Source of the DNA: Gracilaria vermiculophylla | Taxonomy: Eukaryota; Rhodophyta; Florideophyceae; Gracilariales; Gracilariaceae | NCBI GenBank assembly: GCA_019155205.2 | Contig: JAHNZQ020000092.1 | Coordinates: 142,900-192,930 of the forward strand | Direction of reading: 5' to 3' | DNA length: 50,031 bases | Shown here: in pieces, positions 31,011 through 41,261 of the stretch | Numbering within the stretch: the stretch's first letter is position 1 | Layout: every line of letters starts with the position of its first letter | The notes under the pieces: model-generated | What the model saw: the letters and a program-made list of their open reading frames with translations, nothing else | Database searches by the model: none | What the model was told of the DNA's origin: nothing | Made by a program: the position numbers and the translations under genes

Positions 31011-33398
31011 ATGGACCCCTCAGAACCCCCAATGGAAACCCGCCTACTGGATCCTCAAGCAACCGACTCCTTCGGTAGGCGCAGCATGCGCAGCGCTCTC
31101 CAGGAGATGGCCGCCACACTGGAGGACCCTGAAAGTCTCCTTCGGAATCCTAGCTCCTCTGTGGAGCGTTTCAGGAATCGCCTTAGGAGAATGCATGATC
31201 AGAGGCAAGCGAAATCCCCCGCGACAACTCTGTCAAACGCCGACGTGAAGGTTGAAGAACCGCACACGGCATCGCAGCCGCCACCTCAGGAGCTGTAGAG
31301 GCGGGAATACCCGGAGGATAACTTCCTCCTGGAGTTGCAGGCCCTGCGCCTTACGGATTGGCTCTCACAAGAGCTGGTCGAAAGAATACCTTCAGGTGTT
31401 GAAGCTCACTTCGGAGCGCGCCGCCACGTCCTTGTGGAGGAAATCGCAACAGACAGCGCTCACCGTGCTGTGGATGCTTTGCTGGATTCCGATCCCTTCC
31501 TTGAGGTGATCTCAGATTGTATCCGTGCGGAGGTTTGCTCCCAAACTGCGCAGCTGCTCCCCGCAGCAGCGTTTAAAAGTTAATCTTCCGTACAGGAGAG
31601 GATCCCTCTATCAACACTTAAGGTGATTCCGGGCAGAGAAGAACAGGATACTGCCACCCCCTACGCCAGAGGAGGTAAGGATACTGCCGTAGGGAAACGG
31701 AGCCATCTCAGGAATCTTGCTATGCACCGTCTGGACCTGACGCCCCGCGGAGGAGGACAGGATGCCGGTCGCGAAGAAATTCACCTAAGAGAGAAGGACA
31801 GGATGCTCCTCGGGTGGATCGCGATAATGGGGGTATCGTCAGTAACCCAGACTATCTCAAGAAAAGACGCCAAAAGAAACGGAGGGAGAAAAGAAGAAAG
31901 CGAGACATCGATTCGAAGAGAAGCTCAGACTCCGAATCTGTGAACACCCTTCGCCAAAGTGGTGGATTATGACACCTACAGGTGGAATAATCGCTCCAGA
32001 CTCTACGACGCGTCGGTCGCTAAACGACTCACGATGATGCAGCACCGTATGGATATTCAAATGAAAAAGAACTCCTTCTCAGGCGAAGACCCCATCTCGG
32101 TGTTGAATTTTCTTACGCGCTTCCGTTCGGCGTTTAACACGAATGGTGTCCATGAAGCTGCCGCCGTATGGTGCTTTTAGTTCTACCTCACAGGCCAAGT
32201 GCACTTGCTGGTGCAGCCACGCCTCACGGTGGAGAGCACCATTGTGGAAGATCCTGGAACGAAGATCTTGACGACGTAACCGGAGGTAGTCAATTACCTC
32301 CTTAAAAGGTACACCACGGAGGAGGTGATAGCGGATGCCGATGCTGAAGTAACCTCCTCTAGGCAGAACACCGGAATGACCGAGACGGAGATCTCACAGA
32401 AGCTGTGGACGAAGGCTCTGCGGTGTGGGAATGTGTACTCCGAACGGCGGTTGAAGTCGTTGTTTGTCGAGAGACTCCTTCCCTCGATATGCGCGGGGGT
32501 GCGTAATCCCTTGACAACGCACCCAAAGACCACCTACATGGAGGTAGAGCGTTTCGCGGAATCCTATGGGGATACCCACTGTGCCGCTCGTCGCAGCCAT
32601 ACTCCATTTTCGGGCAAAGCGGCGGCCTCAAGGACCCGTCGAGCATCCGCCCTGACGTTGGACTCCAGCACCTCGGAGGAGGTCGAGGAGCTCACGCTCG
32701 TAGGAGAGCAAAAGGCCCTTGCCCTCACATACGCCTCCTCTCAGGGAGCACCTTCTAAGACGAGGAAACCCTCGTCTCCCACTTTGTACGCCTCAGCAGG
32801 ATCCTACAGAAGCGTCTGATTTGAAAACCCTCGAGGCTACCCACCGCCTTGTAGGATTTCCTTGTCACGAGAGCCCATACTCTATACGACTCTTACCCCG
32901 GCAATGAGGGCCGCCATCCTGCAGGAAAGAGAGAAAAACTTCCAGGACCAGAAGGACACACCAACGGAGAGCGGAAGTTATCGATCCGCGTATCGCGATA
33001 TCCGCTCCCCTCAAGGAAACTACGGTTACCGTGCTCCACCGGGCGTGCAGCCTGTCCCACTGTCGCTGGCACCCGCAACGCAGGTGCCGGTGTCCCAGCC
33101 GGTTTGACCTCAAGGAAACACGTCGCGTCGCGAAGCACAATCGCAGAAGCCGTCCCCGCCTGGAACCCAGCCCCTCTCTAACGAGGAAAACCCTCAGAGC
33201 CACGCGTAGAGGCTCCGCGTGGCTCTCCAACATCGAGCCTCAGCTCCATGGATGTCGCCTTTAGAAAAGGGGGAGAGGCCGTCTGCTCTGTCGATGCAGA
33301 ATCGGCGGGCTCCCCAATCCCGTTGGACCCTTTTGACACCTTTGAGGATTCTGTTTGCACCCTCCGCCGTGAGACGTCCAAGGTATTCGCCTCTATAG
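31011..33398 (+). pseudogene. gag: Family F gag with several stops, overlapping pol
   Basis: The start ATG at 31011 (MDPSEPPMETRLLDPQATDS) is conserved in the minus copy. The main frame carries stops at 31296 (TAG), 31581 (TAA), 32178 (TAG), 32277 (TAA), 32817 (TGA), 33105 (TGA) and 33207 (TAG). Between about 31800 and 31940 the conserved basic segment (DRDNGGIVSNPDYLKKRRQK) is in another frame, and about 75 bases are deleted next to it relative to the minus copy. The capsid-like core has GEDPISVLNFLTRFRSAF and AVWCF-stop-FYLTGQ. The zinc-finger remnant is CRIS where the other copy has CRIC. The gag frame continues past the frameshift heptamer to a TAG at 33396-33398, overlapping pol by about 130 bases. 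Confidence 0.9.
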
Positions 33399-36300
33399 GC
33401 TGTTACCCGCTCGCCTCCACCACGGTGCGCGCTATCCTCGATACTGGAGCTGGCCCCAATCTGGTGCACGCCAACGTGCTCCCGTGGTCTGCTCTCGGCT
33501 CCTTGAAGGCTGGCAAGCTCCCGACGGTACGCGATGCGTCGCGACGAGCATTGACCATCCTTGGCGCAACCCCGTTGTACCTCCGGTCGGGCTCTTTACA
33601 GGTGAAAGTGTGGTTCCTCGTGGCGACCAATTTGGCCGCACAATGCATATTAGGCACTTCCTTTGTGGACCGATATGTACGTGCCATCTACGCACGCCTA
33701 CGAAAGGTGACGTTTCGTGACACTGCCCCTGTAGGTATTGTGTCTACATCTCCAGGACTGGACGCGAACACGCGTCAAGTGGGTACCTTTCCAAAGGAGA
33801 CGCAGTCGAGTAAGCTCCACGTGGTGAAGAGCATTGAAATACCCGCGAGGAGTCAGGCCGAAGTCTGGGTGCAGATCTCTGCATCTGGCCTTTCATTCCT
33901 ACAGGGGTGTCCACACCTGACGACAAAGCAGCACTCTATGATGGGGAACGGTGTTATGGAAGTAATACCAAACATTTCCTTTAGGGTTGTGCTCGCTAAC
34001 CTCAAGGAGTCGCCGTTACGGCTCCAGAAAGGAATTGTCGTCGGACTGGCACTACCCGCCCCTGCAGGACTGGCTCACCTTTCTAGATCGGAAGACCTTG
34101 CGTACCACGATACCATCGCCACAATGGAGGCTGACGCGACTCCAACGGCTCCAGAGGAAGAGAATCCTGCCATTTGGCAGAAGAAGCTCCAAATTGGCGA
34201 GGATTTCGAAGGGCGTTGCCATAGGATAGTGGAGATGCTATCCGCCTTTAAGGACATGTGGTCTAATCGCCTGGGTCAGGTCAGTCTGGCCAAGCACAGG
34301 ATCCAGCTCACACCGGATGCAAAACCGGTACATCAACTCCCGAGGAGGGTCGCACCCCATGCGCGCGATTTTGAACGCGATGAGGTCCACTCGATGCTGA
34401 AGAAGGGCGTTATCGAGTCTTGCAATTTCTAATGGGCCTCCCCGGCGGTGTTTTTCAAGAAGAAAGATGGCTCTCTAAGGTTTTGTATTGACTATAGGCG
34501 CCTCAACCAAGTGACGGTACGCGACTTGTACCCGATACCCCGGATGGATGAATTTATCGACTGCTTAGGCGATGCGTCCGTTTTCTCCACGCTGGATGCC
34601 AACAGCGGCTACTGGCAGATCAAGATGGACGACTCTTATAAGGACAAAACAACGTCCACCTCGCACTGTGGGATCTTCAGATTCCTAAGGATGCCATTTG
34701 GATTGAAGAATGCACCCGCTACGTTCCAACGAGCGGTGGACATTATCCTGTCAAAAATGAAGTGGCAGTACGTCTTGGTGTACATCGATTACGTCATCAT
34801 ATACTCCCGCAGCGTGGAGGAGCACTTCATTCATGTGAAGCACGTGCTTCAACTCCTAAAGGACGCTGGCCTCACCTTGAAGCTGGAGAAATGTTTCTTT
34901 TTCAAGTCATCGGTGGACTACCTGGGGCACGTTGTGCTCCCGGGCCACCTACAGGTTTCCAGGAAAACTCAGGACGCCATCAAGGAAGCTCACCCTCCCA
35001 AAAACCAGACGGAGCTCCGCTCCTTTCTTGGGTTGTGTAACGTCTTCCGGAGGTTTGTACCGAATATCTCCCGTATAGCGTCGCCGTTACATCCCCTCTT
35101 GGAGAAGGACAAGACGACGCAATTGGCTTTCTTGACGGACGAGGAGTTCGAAGCCTTCGACACCCTAAAAGGTAGACTAATAGAGCCACCAATATTGGTA
35201 CTTCCGAAGCGGCACGGCCAAATGATGGTGGATACTGACGCCTGTAAATACCAAGTCGGATGTGCCCTCCTACAGGAGCAATCAAAAAATGGACTTCAAC
35301 CCATCGGGTATTCGAGTCGCAGCCTCACCCTCACAGAACGAAAATATTCCACCTCGGAGCGCGAATTTCTCGCCATCGTGTGGGCTGTTTTGCTTTTACG
35401 CCCATACCGGGAAGGCGCGCGCTTCACCTTTAGGACAAACCACGCACCACTGAAGTGGATGTTGTCCTTGACGGATGCTTGCGGTCGCCCGGAAAGGTGG
35501 AGGTTACGCCTCCTGGAGTTCGAGTTTGACATCGTCCACCGCTCTGTCATTACACACCAGGTAGCGGACGCGCTCTCGCGAATCTCCACCGATGGGGAAG
35601 ATAAAACACCTTTGGAGGACAACATCCCGTGTCTGGTTATCCAGGACGCCGACGAGAAAGAAAGACCCGATGGAGAATGTTTGGCGTGCTGTGAACCTGC
35701 AGGAAAGTATAGTGGACTCCCTGAGGTGATGGCTCTTGTTAAGGAGGAGAAAGAAGTTCTCCCCCTCACTGTGGCGGAATTCCTGAAGGAGCAGAGTACG
35801 AATGCGTACTGCAAGGAGTGCCTCGCCACTGTGGAAAGTATGATATCGTCATTCGACGTCGACCGAGATGGCATGCTTGTACGCCGGGTCCCTTCGGATG
35901 GAGCTCTCCAAAATGTGGTGCCGACGAACCTACGGGCGAGAGTGTTGTATCTCTCGCACTGTTCTCGCCTCACCGGGCACCCCGGGGGATCTTGGATGTA
36001 TTTCGCCATGCGGAGGGAGTTCTATTGGACTAACATGGCTAATGACGCCTTCCAAACGGTGGCAAATTGCTATTCCTTCGCTGCCGCTAGGGGGAGTATA
36101 CAGAAACACCGGACACCGCTCATGCTGTTCCCACGTTCAGGACCGTTTGAGTTTGTGGCCATGGACATCTTGGGTCCTCTCCCTAAGACGGAGCGAGGGC
36201 ACCGATTTATCCTCGTGATCACGGATCTTTTATCCAAGATCACGCGCGCCATCCCCCTCCGGATCACTACTGCAGCAGTGATTGCCGACGCCTTTCTGGA

Positions 36301-37348
36301 ACATTGTGTTTACCCCTATGGGATACCGTTGTACCTCCTTACAGACAATGGCTCCCAATTCGCGGCGAAACCCTTCAGCGCTGTCTCCCGAATGCTGGGG
36401 ATGAAGCAGTTGTTTACAACTGGCTGTCATCCCCGGACTAACGGACAGGCGGAAAGGTTCAACAAATCCATCGCCTCGACGCTGAAGCACTACGTCGCGG
36501 ACCACCAGAAGGATCAGGACGCATATGTGGGACCCCTCACGTATGCATACAACCTACAGGTGCACCGCTCCACGGGGACCGCTCCTTTCAATCTGGTGCT
36601 CTCGCGCATCCCGCCAAGTGCCGTTATTGCGGCACGCGCCACGAAGCACCCGGCGGATGGGCCACAGGCGCCAACAGCGGCGCAAGCCCAACGCTCAATC
36701 CTGGGGCGGTATGAGAACGCACCCTCCCTCGCGAAGGAGATACTCAACGCCTCGCAGAGGAGATACAAACAGGACATCGACCGAAAGGTTATGGAAGGCC
36801 CTCACCTGCAGGAAGGCAACGAGTTTTCCCTCGACAAACCCGTGGAAACCTCCTATGACCCACCGGACGTCACGCGCAAGTTAGCGCCAACCACCTCAGG
36901 GCCCTGCAAAGTCCTGGCCACCTTTAGGGATACTTTCGTCATTGAGGTGAACGGACTCAGGGATGTCATCTCTAATGAAAGGGTGACGAAAGTCCCAACG
37001 CCCAGCTTCTCAGAAATGCCCGTCACCCCACATCAGGGACAACCCGCGGAGATTCCTCATCCGACCACCTCAGGCGCGACTACACCACGGGACACTGGGA
37101 ACCGCATCACCATTCTCGGTGAACCATTACTGCAGGCTCCCGATGCCATCCTAACCCCTGAAGGTGACATCCTCTACGCGGTGGACCATATCGTCTCCCA
37201 CCGACAAACCCCTGCAGGAATACTGTTCCGCGTCCACTTGTATGGGTACACCTCGAAAGATGACACGGAAGAACCTCCGGAACATATCCCGGAGAACTTC
37301 CTTAGGCGATACAACGCCAATCTGGTGCGGAAACGCCTCTCCACATAG
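33248..37348 (+). pseudogene. pol: Family F pol: protease, RT, RNase H, integrase, chromodomain; one stop
   Basis: About 1,366 codons interrupted only by TAA at 34430-34432 (CNF-stop-WASPAV). Protease: ILDTGAGPNLV near codon 63 and CILGTSFVDRYV. RT: FCIDYRRLNQVT, FSTLDANSGYWQI, FLRMPFGLKNAPATFQ, and the catalytic box YIDY where YxDD is required. RNase H: MVDTDACKYQVGCAL and TSEREFLAIVWA, then FRTNHAPLKWM with Asn for the usual catalytic Asp. Integrase: LSHCSRLTGHPG and NCYSFAA (second zinc Cys lost). Core D in FVAMDILGPL, D in LTDNGSQF and E in GQAERFN are intact. C-terminal chromodomain: ILYAVDHIVSHRQTPAG, RVHLYGYTSKDDTEEPPEHI, with both usual Trp positions changed. It is in -1 frame to gag. 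Confidence 0.95.
33266..33272 (+). promoter_or_regulatory. Candidate -1 ribosomal frameshift heptamer
   Basis: In the gag frame GAA AAG GGG GAG gives A AAG GGG, an X XXY YYZ pattern. Slipping back one base enters the pol frame (FRKGGEAVCSV). It sits inside a 130-base gag-pol overlap and is conserved in phase in the copy at 789-795 (minus). I did not look for a downstream pseudoknot by computation. Confidence 0.5.
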
Positions 37349-37597
37349 GCGCTTCCGTTTAGGACAGGGGAAAGGGGCCCCCAAACAGAGATGTTTTTCG
37401 TCTTCTCCGTCTATCCCCCACCTGGAGTTATCTTTTTCGCCTCCAGGATGCTCTGCTCGCTTTTTCGCCTGCTCACACGGCGGCAATTCGTTTCGTTGAG
37501 CATTCGGGCACGGCCTAAGTCATATTGGACCTACCGTTATGGAGCTTCTGCTCCACTCGAAGGATCTTTTATTTGTCAGGTTCCTATCACCTACAGA
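37349..37597. other. Spacer between convergent pol and antisense gene
   Basis: About 250 bases between the pol stop and the stop of the antisense frame. No further feature is visible. The two genes are tail to tail. Confidence 0.5.
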
Positions 37598-39319
37598 TCA
37601 CTGAAGCGTGTTGAATACTTCGCTTCGAGGCGCGCTTTTTGCCGTCAGTGCTTGGCTATCGAAGAGCTCCGACAGGCTTTCCATGAGGGCCGCCATCGAG
37701 GCTCGGTCTGTCCGGGCCTTGTGGAACTCTAAAACCCAAGCACGCGCCTCACGCAGAGCCTCTACCGGAGAAGCCGGAGCAGGACGACCTGTCACCAGGA
37801 ATGCCTGCACCAACTCTTGAAAGGAAACCTCCAGAGCCCCAGAGGAGACTCCTCCCGACGGTGCACCCGGTGCGGCGACCTTCGTTGACGGCGCAACAAC
37901 TGCCACTGGAGGAGCCGCGGACGGCGGACCAGCTGGGACAGGGGCTCGCCAACGAGATTCCACGGGTTTCGCAGTGGAGGTCGGCAATGCCAAGGACGGA
38001 GTCGGTGACAGCGGAGGTGACGGCGGCGTGGGAGCTGGAACACTCCGCAGACGAGGCTGAGGAATAGGCGCAGGGACGCTCCGTAGTCGGAGTTGCACCA
38101 CTGGGGCCGAAAGTGCCGGAACGGGAGCAATCTTGTCCCCTTCCATAGGAGACACGGCGGCTACCACTGCGGGAGCACTCGGCACTGCGGCGGGCCGCGG
38201 CGTTATTACCTCAGGAGGTGCGCCCATATCCGTGGACGGAGCCGGTAACCGACGAGGCGCACCATGCGCCAGGCTGTCCATCAAGGGGTCGTAGTCGTGC
38301 ACTCGGAGCCTTGGCACCTGAGAAACCTGAGAAGGCGTCAGATGGGGAACGGCAGGGTACGCTCGCCCGTAATCGTCTCTATTCGGACTCCTCACAATGG
38401 GGTGGAACTTGTCCTCGCCGGAGTTGTACCAGAGGAAACCCGGCGTGTCATTCCACGCCACCTGGAGGTTGTAATCCAACAGCGTCTCCGCCTCGGACTC
38501 ACTTCATGCGGTGCACTTAACCAGGTTTTGGATGCTGAAGGAGCGCAGAACCCGTATGATGGACGCCGACAAGGGGAGCAAACGCCCTGCGGTCGGCTGA
38601 TATGAAGAGTCCCAGTAGAGTCGGCCGTCGCGGTATCGGGTATAGGAGGTTTCGCCATCGTTCCGTGCTTGGAGATACGCCATTAGGATGCCGACCGTGA
38701 ACTTCGTCGCGGCGACCAACATGAGAAACCGCCCGAGGGAGTCATAGCGATCCAGGACCTCGGAGGTATGATACGCGAAGGTCATGGGCGTCGCCACGCA
38801 GAGGTGCGGGGATACCCAGTGGTCCCTCCAGGAGTCATTTACCTTGCGGTAGTACTTCGGACGTTGCCAGAGATGCATATCATGGAATTCCGTGTTATGC
38901 CACCCATAGAAGTACCCGAAGGCGGTGCGTACTCGAATTTCGTCCGCAAGGTGCGTCCCCCATCGATTCCGATTGAGCCAGTAGAGGCGATTGTATGGGG
39001 GATCGAAGAGCAACACCGCGAGGACAGAGCGCCCGTCGGCAAAGCTTCCGGGTCGCCCCGCTTTCTGGTGCGAGCTCTCCTTGTGGAGCAGTAACTGGAG
39101 TCGCGCCTGGATCTCTCGTTCCTCAGCGCACCTCAGGTATAGAGTATTGCAGTTTCCCACCGTGGTTGGAGCGTTGTCACCATGTACCGGAGTATAAAGC
39201 CAGTGGGCGCGATATGCATCCAGGCGGTTCCGCCTCTGGTCGTTCCACGCAATCTCCGGTACGGCGCGGAATCGCATCACCTGAAGGTACAGGCAGAAGT
39301 GGTGAATGTAATCCTCCAT
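37598..39319 (-). pseudogene. Antisense gene of family F element, unknown protein, one in-frame stop
   Basis: On the minus strand one frame runs about 574 codons from the ATG at 39319 (MEDYIHHFCLYLQVM) to the stop at 37598, broken only by TGA at 38506-38504. The frame is open upstream to about 39378, so an earlier non-ATG or lost start is possible. The first half is rich in Tyr, Trp, His and Arg and reads like a folded domain (FDPPYNRLYWLNRNRWGTHL, FGYFYGWHNTEFHDMHLWQR, LVAATKFTVGILMAYLQAR). The middle is a long Pro/Ala/Ser linker with repeated RLRSVPAP. The last about 80 residues are helical (EVSFQELVQAFLVTG, MAALMESLSELFDSQ). I recognise no family, signal peptide or membrane segment. Frames on the plus strand here are shorter and broken. 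Antisense frames are known in some plant gypsy elements (Grande, Ogre-like), so the layout has precedent. Confidence 0.7.
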
Positions 39320-39734
39320 GGGACATGGGAGAGTCACGCGCCTATCGTGGAACGGGACAAACAACCGCGTGGCGCAAAGCTAGAAATGTTCTCCTGGGCG
39401 GAACGGTGCACCGGTTGAGTTGTGATACACTTCAGGATTTGAAGGAGATGTAGGCGCCGGAGTCGGAGAGGACATGCCGAAGGTGTACGAAGCCAGGTGA
39501 ATGGCCACCGAACGCATGGTAGCACCTGAGGAGCGAGATCAGACACCACGTGGGGAACGGTTCGTAGATATATGCACCACCGAGGAGGAAGCCGCGTCAA
39601 GCCGCCGTCGTGGAATTCGAGGAGAGGCCGGGCGACCGGCATCAGGCAAGTTATGGAGCATCATCGCGGGGTTGGCGCTTATACCCAACGGAGAACGTCG
39701 GAGCGGCGGACGAGATAATTATGAGTCGGCACCT

Positions 39735-40142
39735 TCACGGAGATTGAACTAGCGGATGCGAGGAAGCGGGTGTTGCCAAAAGAAGTAGCCTCGAAGGAGT
39801 CGGAGTGGCAAGCGCCTCCATCGGGTCTGTATCCCGTCCGGACTGACCCACAATCCGTCCACGGAAGTTGCACGTGTGCACCACGAACGGTACGCCGTAA
39901 GACGCGGACACTCGCGTTGCCGACTGGCGCAGTAACTCCAACGGGTGACACCAAAAAGGAGCGGACGCAGCCGGGTTAAAAAGGAGCAGGGCCGACAAAA
40001 GCCACAAGGCATGAAACGCGAGCCCGCGGCAATACGCCGCGCAGGAGTATGGAGAAAGGGAGGAACGCCTGAAGGAGAGAACTCGCAAACCGCCGAAGGC
40101 TGCACTTGCCTCAACACCGATAGCAGCCACCCCGGGGATCAA
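39735..40142 (-). pseudogene. Possible upstream antisense exon or frame with hydrophobic segment
   Basis: A minus frame of 135 codons from the ATG at 40142 contains a hydrophobic stretch, FHALWLLSALLLFNPAASA, resembling a signal peptide or membrane segment, and then a hydrophilic part to 39735. Other minus frames overlap it (39749-40117, 39679-39954), so the true frame is uncertain. It could be the 5' part of the antisense gene, a separate small gene or chance. The stretch 39400-39735 between it and the antisense gene has no clear frame. Confidence 0.25.
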
Positions 40143-40180
40143 GAAATCGAAAAATGCACCTCGAGGGCGTGGTGCAATTT

Positions 40181-40192
40181 AGGAAAGGAGGT
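40181..40192 (+). other. Polypurine tract of family F element
   Basis: AGGAAAGGAGGT lies directly before the TG of the 3' LTR, 11 of 12 bases purine. Confidence 0.75.
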
Positions 40193-40193
40193 A

Positions 40194-40747
40194 TGTAGTA
40201 CAATGGCTCCGAAGGAAATAGGGTGGTTTGGCCTTATGGTATAATATTCCTAAGGGGGGCTTGTATCTTATTAGCTGGGCCACGTTGTGCATAATCCCGC
40301 CAACGTGCGCTACAGTATCCTTGAGGAATGGTAGAAGTATTATTTAATTTTGTAAATTTGGGGCAGGTAATTAGTACAGCAGCGAGACCTGCCGAGGCGG
40401 GCTCCCGGCTTCATGCTTAATCTGCCGGCTGAGCTCCACCTCTTGGGAAGTAAAGACAAGCACCATTGAGTCTTCTTCTACTTTTCCGGTTGGAGTCTCT
40501 CGTCGATCAACTCAGGTTTCTAAGCCGCCGATCCCCAGGTCGTATCATAGCAGCGCCTGTAGGAGCATTGTCTGCCCAGTGAACATCCCCCTCCGCTTGG
40601 TGTTTGCGAATCCCCTTTAAAAATTCCCCCGGCTCGCGACAGCGGATACCGGAGACCACCTTTAGGAACACGTACCTTCGGAGTCAACAAGAACTCCTAA
40701 CGGACGTTGTGCTTTACTACCTCGAGAGGAGGGCTGACAGTACCACA
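40194..40747 (+). repeat. 3' LTR of family F element
   Basis: 554 bases, TGTAGTACAATGGC... to ...CAGTACCACA. It differs from the 5' LTR at many positions, so the element is old or its two ends come from different copies. Confidence 0.95.
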
Positions 40748-40906
40748 TTAAATACTACCCATGTGTTTCCCTTTCCGGAAATAATTCCTAAGCGCATGCG
40801 ATTTTTGGCTTTCGTTGCCCACGATGAGTAATATGGCGGATTGAAAATATACTTATCTACTGGATTTGCGTGGCTGCCTTGCGTGGTTGCTTGCTGAGTA
40901 TCAACA
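40748..40906 (-). repeat. 3' LTR start of minus-strand gypsy, truncated
   Basis: On the minus strand it begins TGTTGATACTCAGCAAGC. 159 bases remain, matching 45947-45783 at most positions. The rest was lost where the family F element now ends. Confidence 0.8.
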
Positions 40907-40920
40907 ACACTTCCCTTTTT
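40907..40920 (-). other. Polypurine tract of minus-strand gypsy
   Basis: On the minus strand AAAAAGGGAAGTGT lies directly between the pol stop and the LTR start. Confidence 0.65.
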
Positions 40921-41261
40921 CAGAGAGAAAGTTGTATCTTATCTTTTTCTGTAAGTGGGGTAGGGGTATATTTTTGACAAAGTAGCCTTAGAAACATTTT
41001 GGGGACGTCAAAGTAGATTTGTGCCAATTGTTCCAAAGAATATTCACTTTTCTTCAAAAGTTCCTACCGTACGAGAACGAAAAGACCGTCTTCCGTTTCA
41101 ACCAGTTTTAGAAGGCGTGACACAGGCATTCTTGTTTCGGAGGATATGATGTGAGGTATGATCGCTTCCTCATCCAGCGAGTGGTCGTGGTAGAACCTAA
41201 TTTGGGATCCGTAGATCTTATCCAGTACTTCATTTCGAAGGTCTTAAACCAGATATACATA
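40920..41261 (-). pseudogene. pol: C-terminal pol end with chromo-like domain
   Basis: A 114-codon minus frame ends at TGA 40922-40920 with only two internal stops. Conserved-looking blocks: DLRNEVLDKIYGSQIRFYHD, then SRLLKLVETEDGLFVLVR-stop-E, then EQLAQIYFDVPKMFLRLL. This is the layout of the chromo-like module at the end of this gypsy lineage (SRL-FYHD segment, then a V-E-x-x-x-G-x-x-V-x-V-R-W-like strand, then the P-x-x-F-L helix). It lies just before the purine tract, as expected. Confidence 0.7.

Larger units (their letters stand above)
30302..40747 (+). mobile_element. Family F Ty3/gypsy element, full length, with antisense reading frame
   Basis: 10,446 bases: LTRs (553 and 554 bases, roughly 88-90 percent alike by eye), primer site, gag, a -1 gag-pol overlap, a pol interrupted once, a 2.8-kb region after pol holding a long reading frame on the other strand, a purine tract and the 3' LTR. 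The flanks are ACTGG on the left and TTAAA on the right, so no target duplication. The right end lies inside the 3' LTR of the minus-strand gypsy at 40748-45947, but the left flank does not continue that LTR. The copy is therefore recombined or rearranged. Confidence 0.95.

Noticed and set aside
38995..39453. A 152-codon plus-strand frame downstream of pol
   Set aside because: It lies opposite the much longer antisense frame and has an Arg/Ser/Gly-rich shadow composition.
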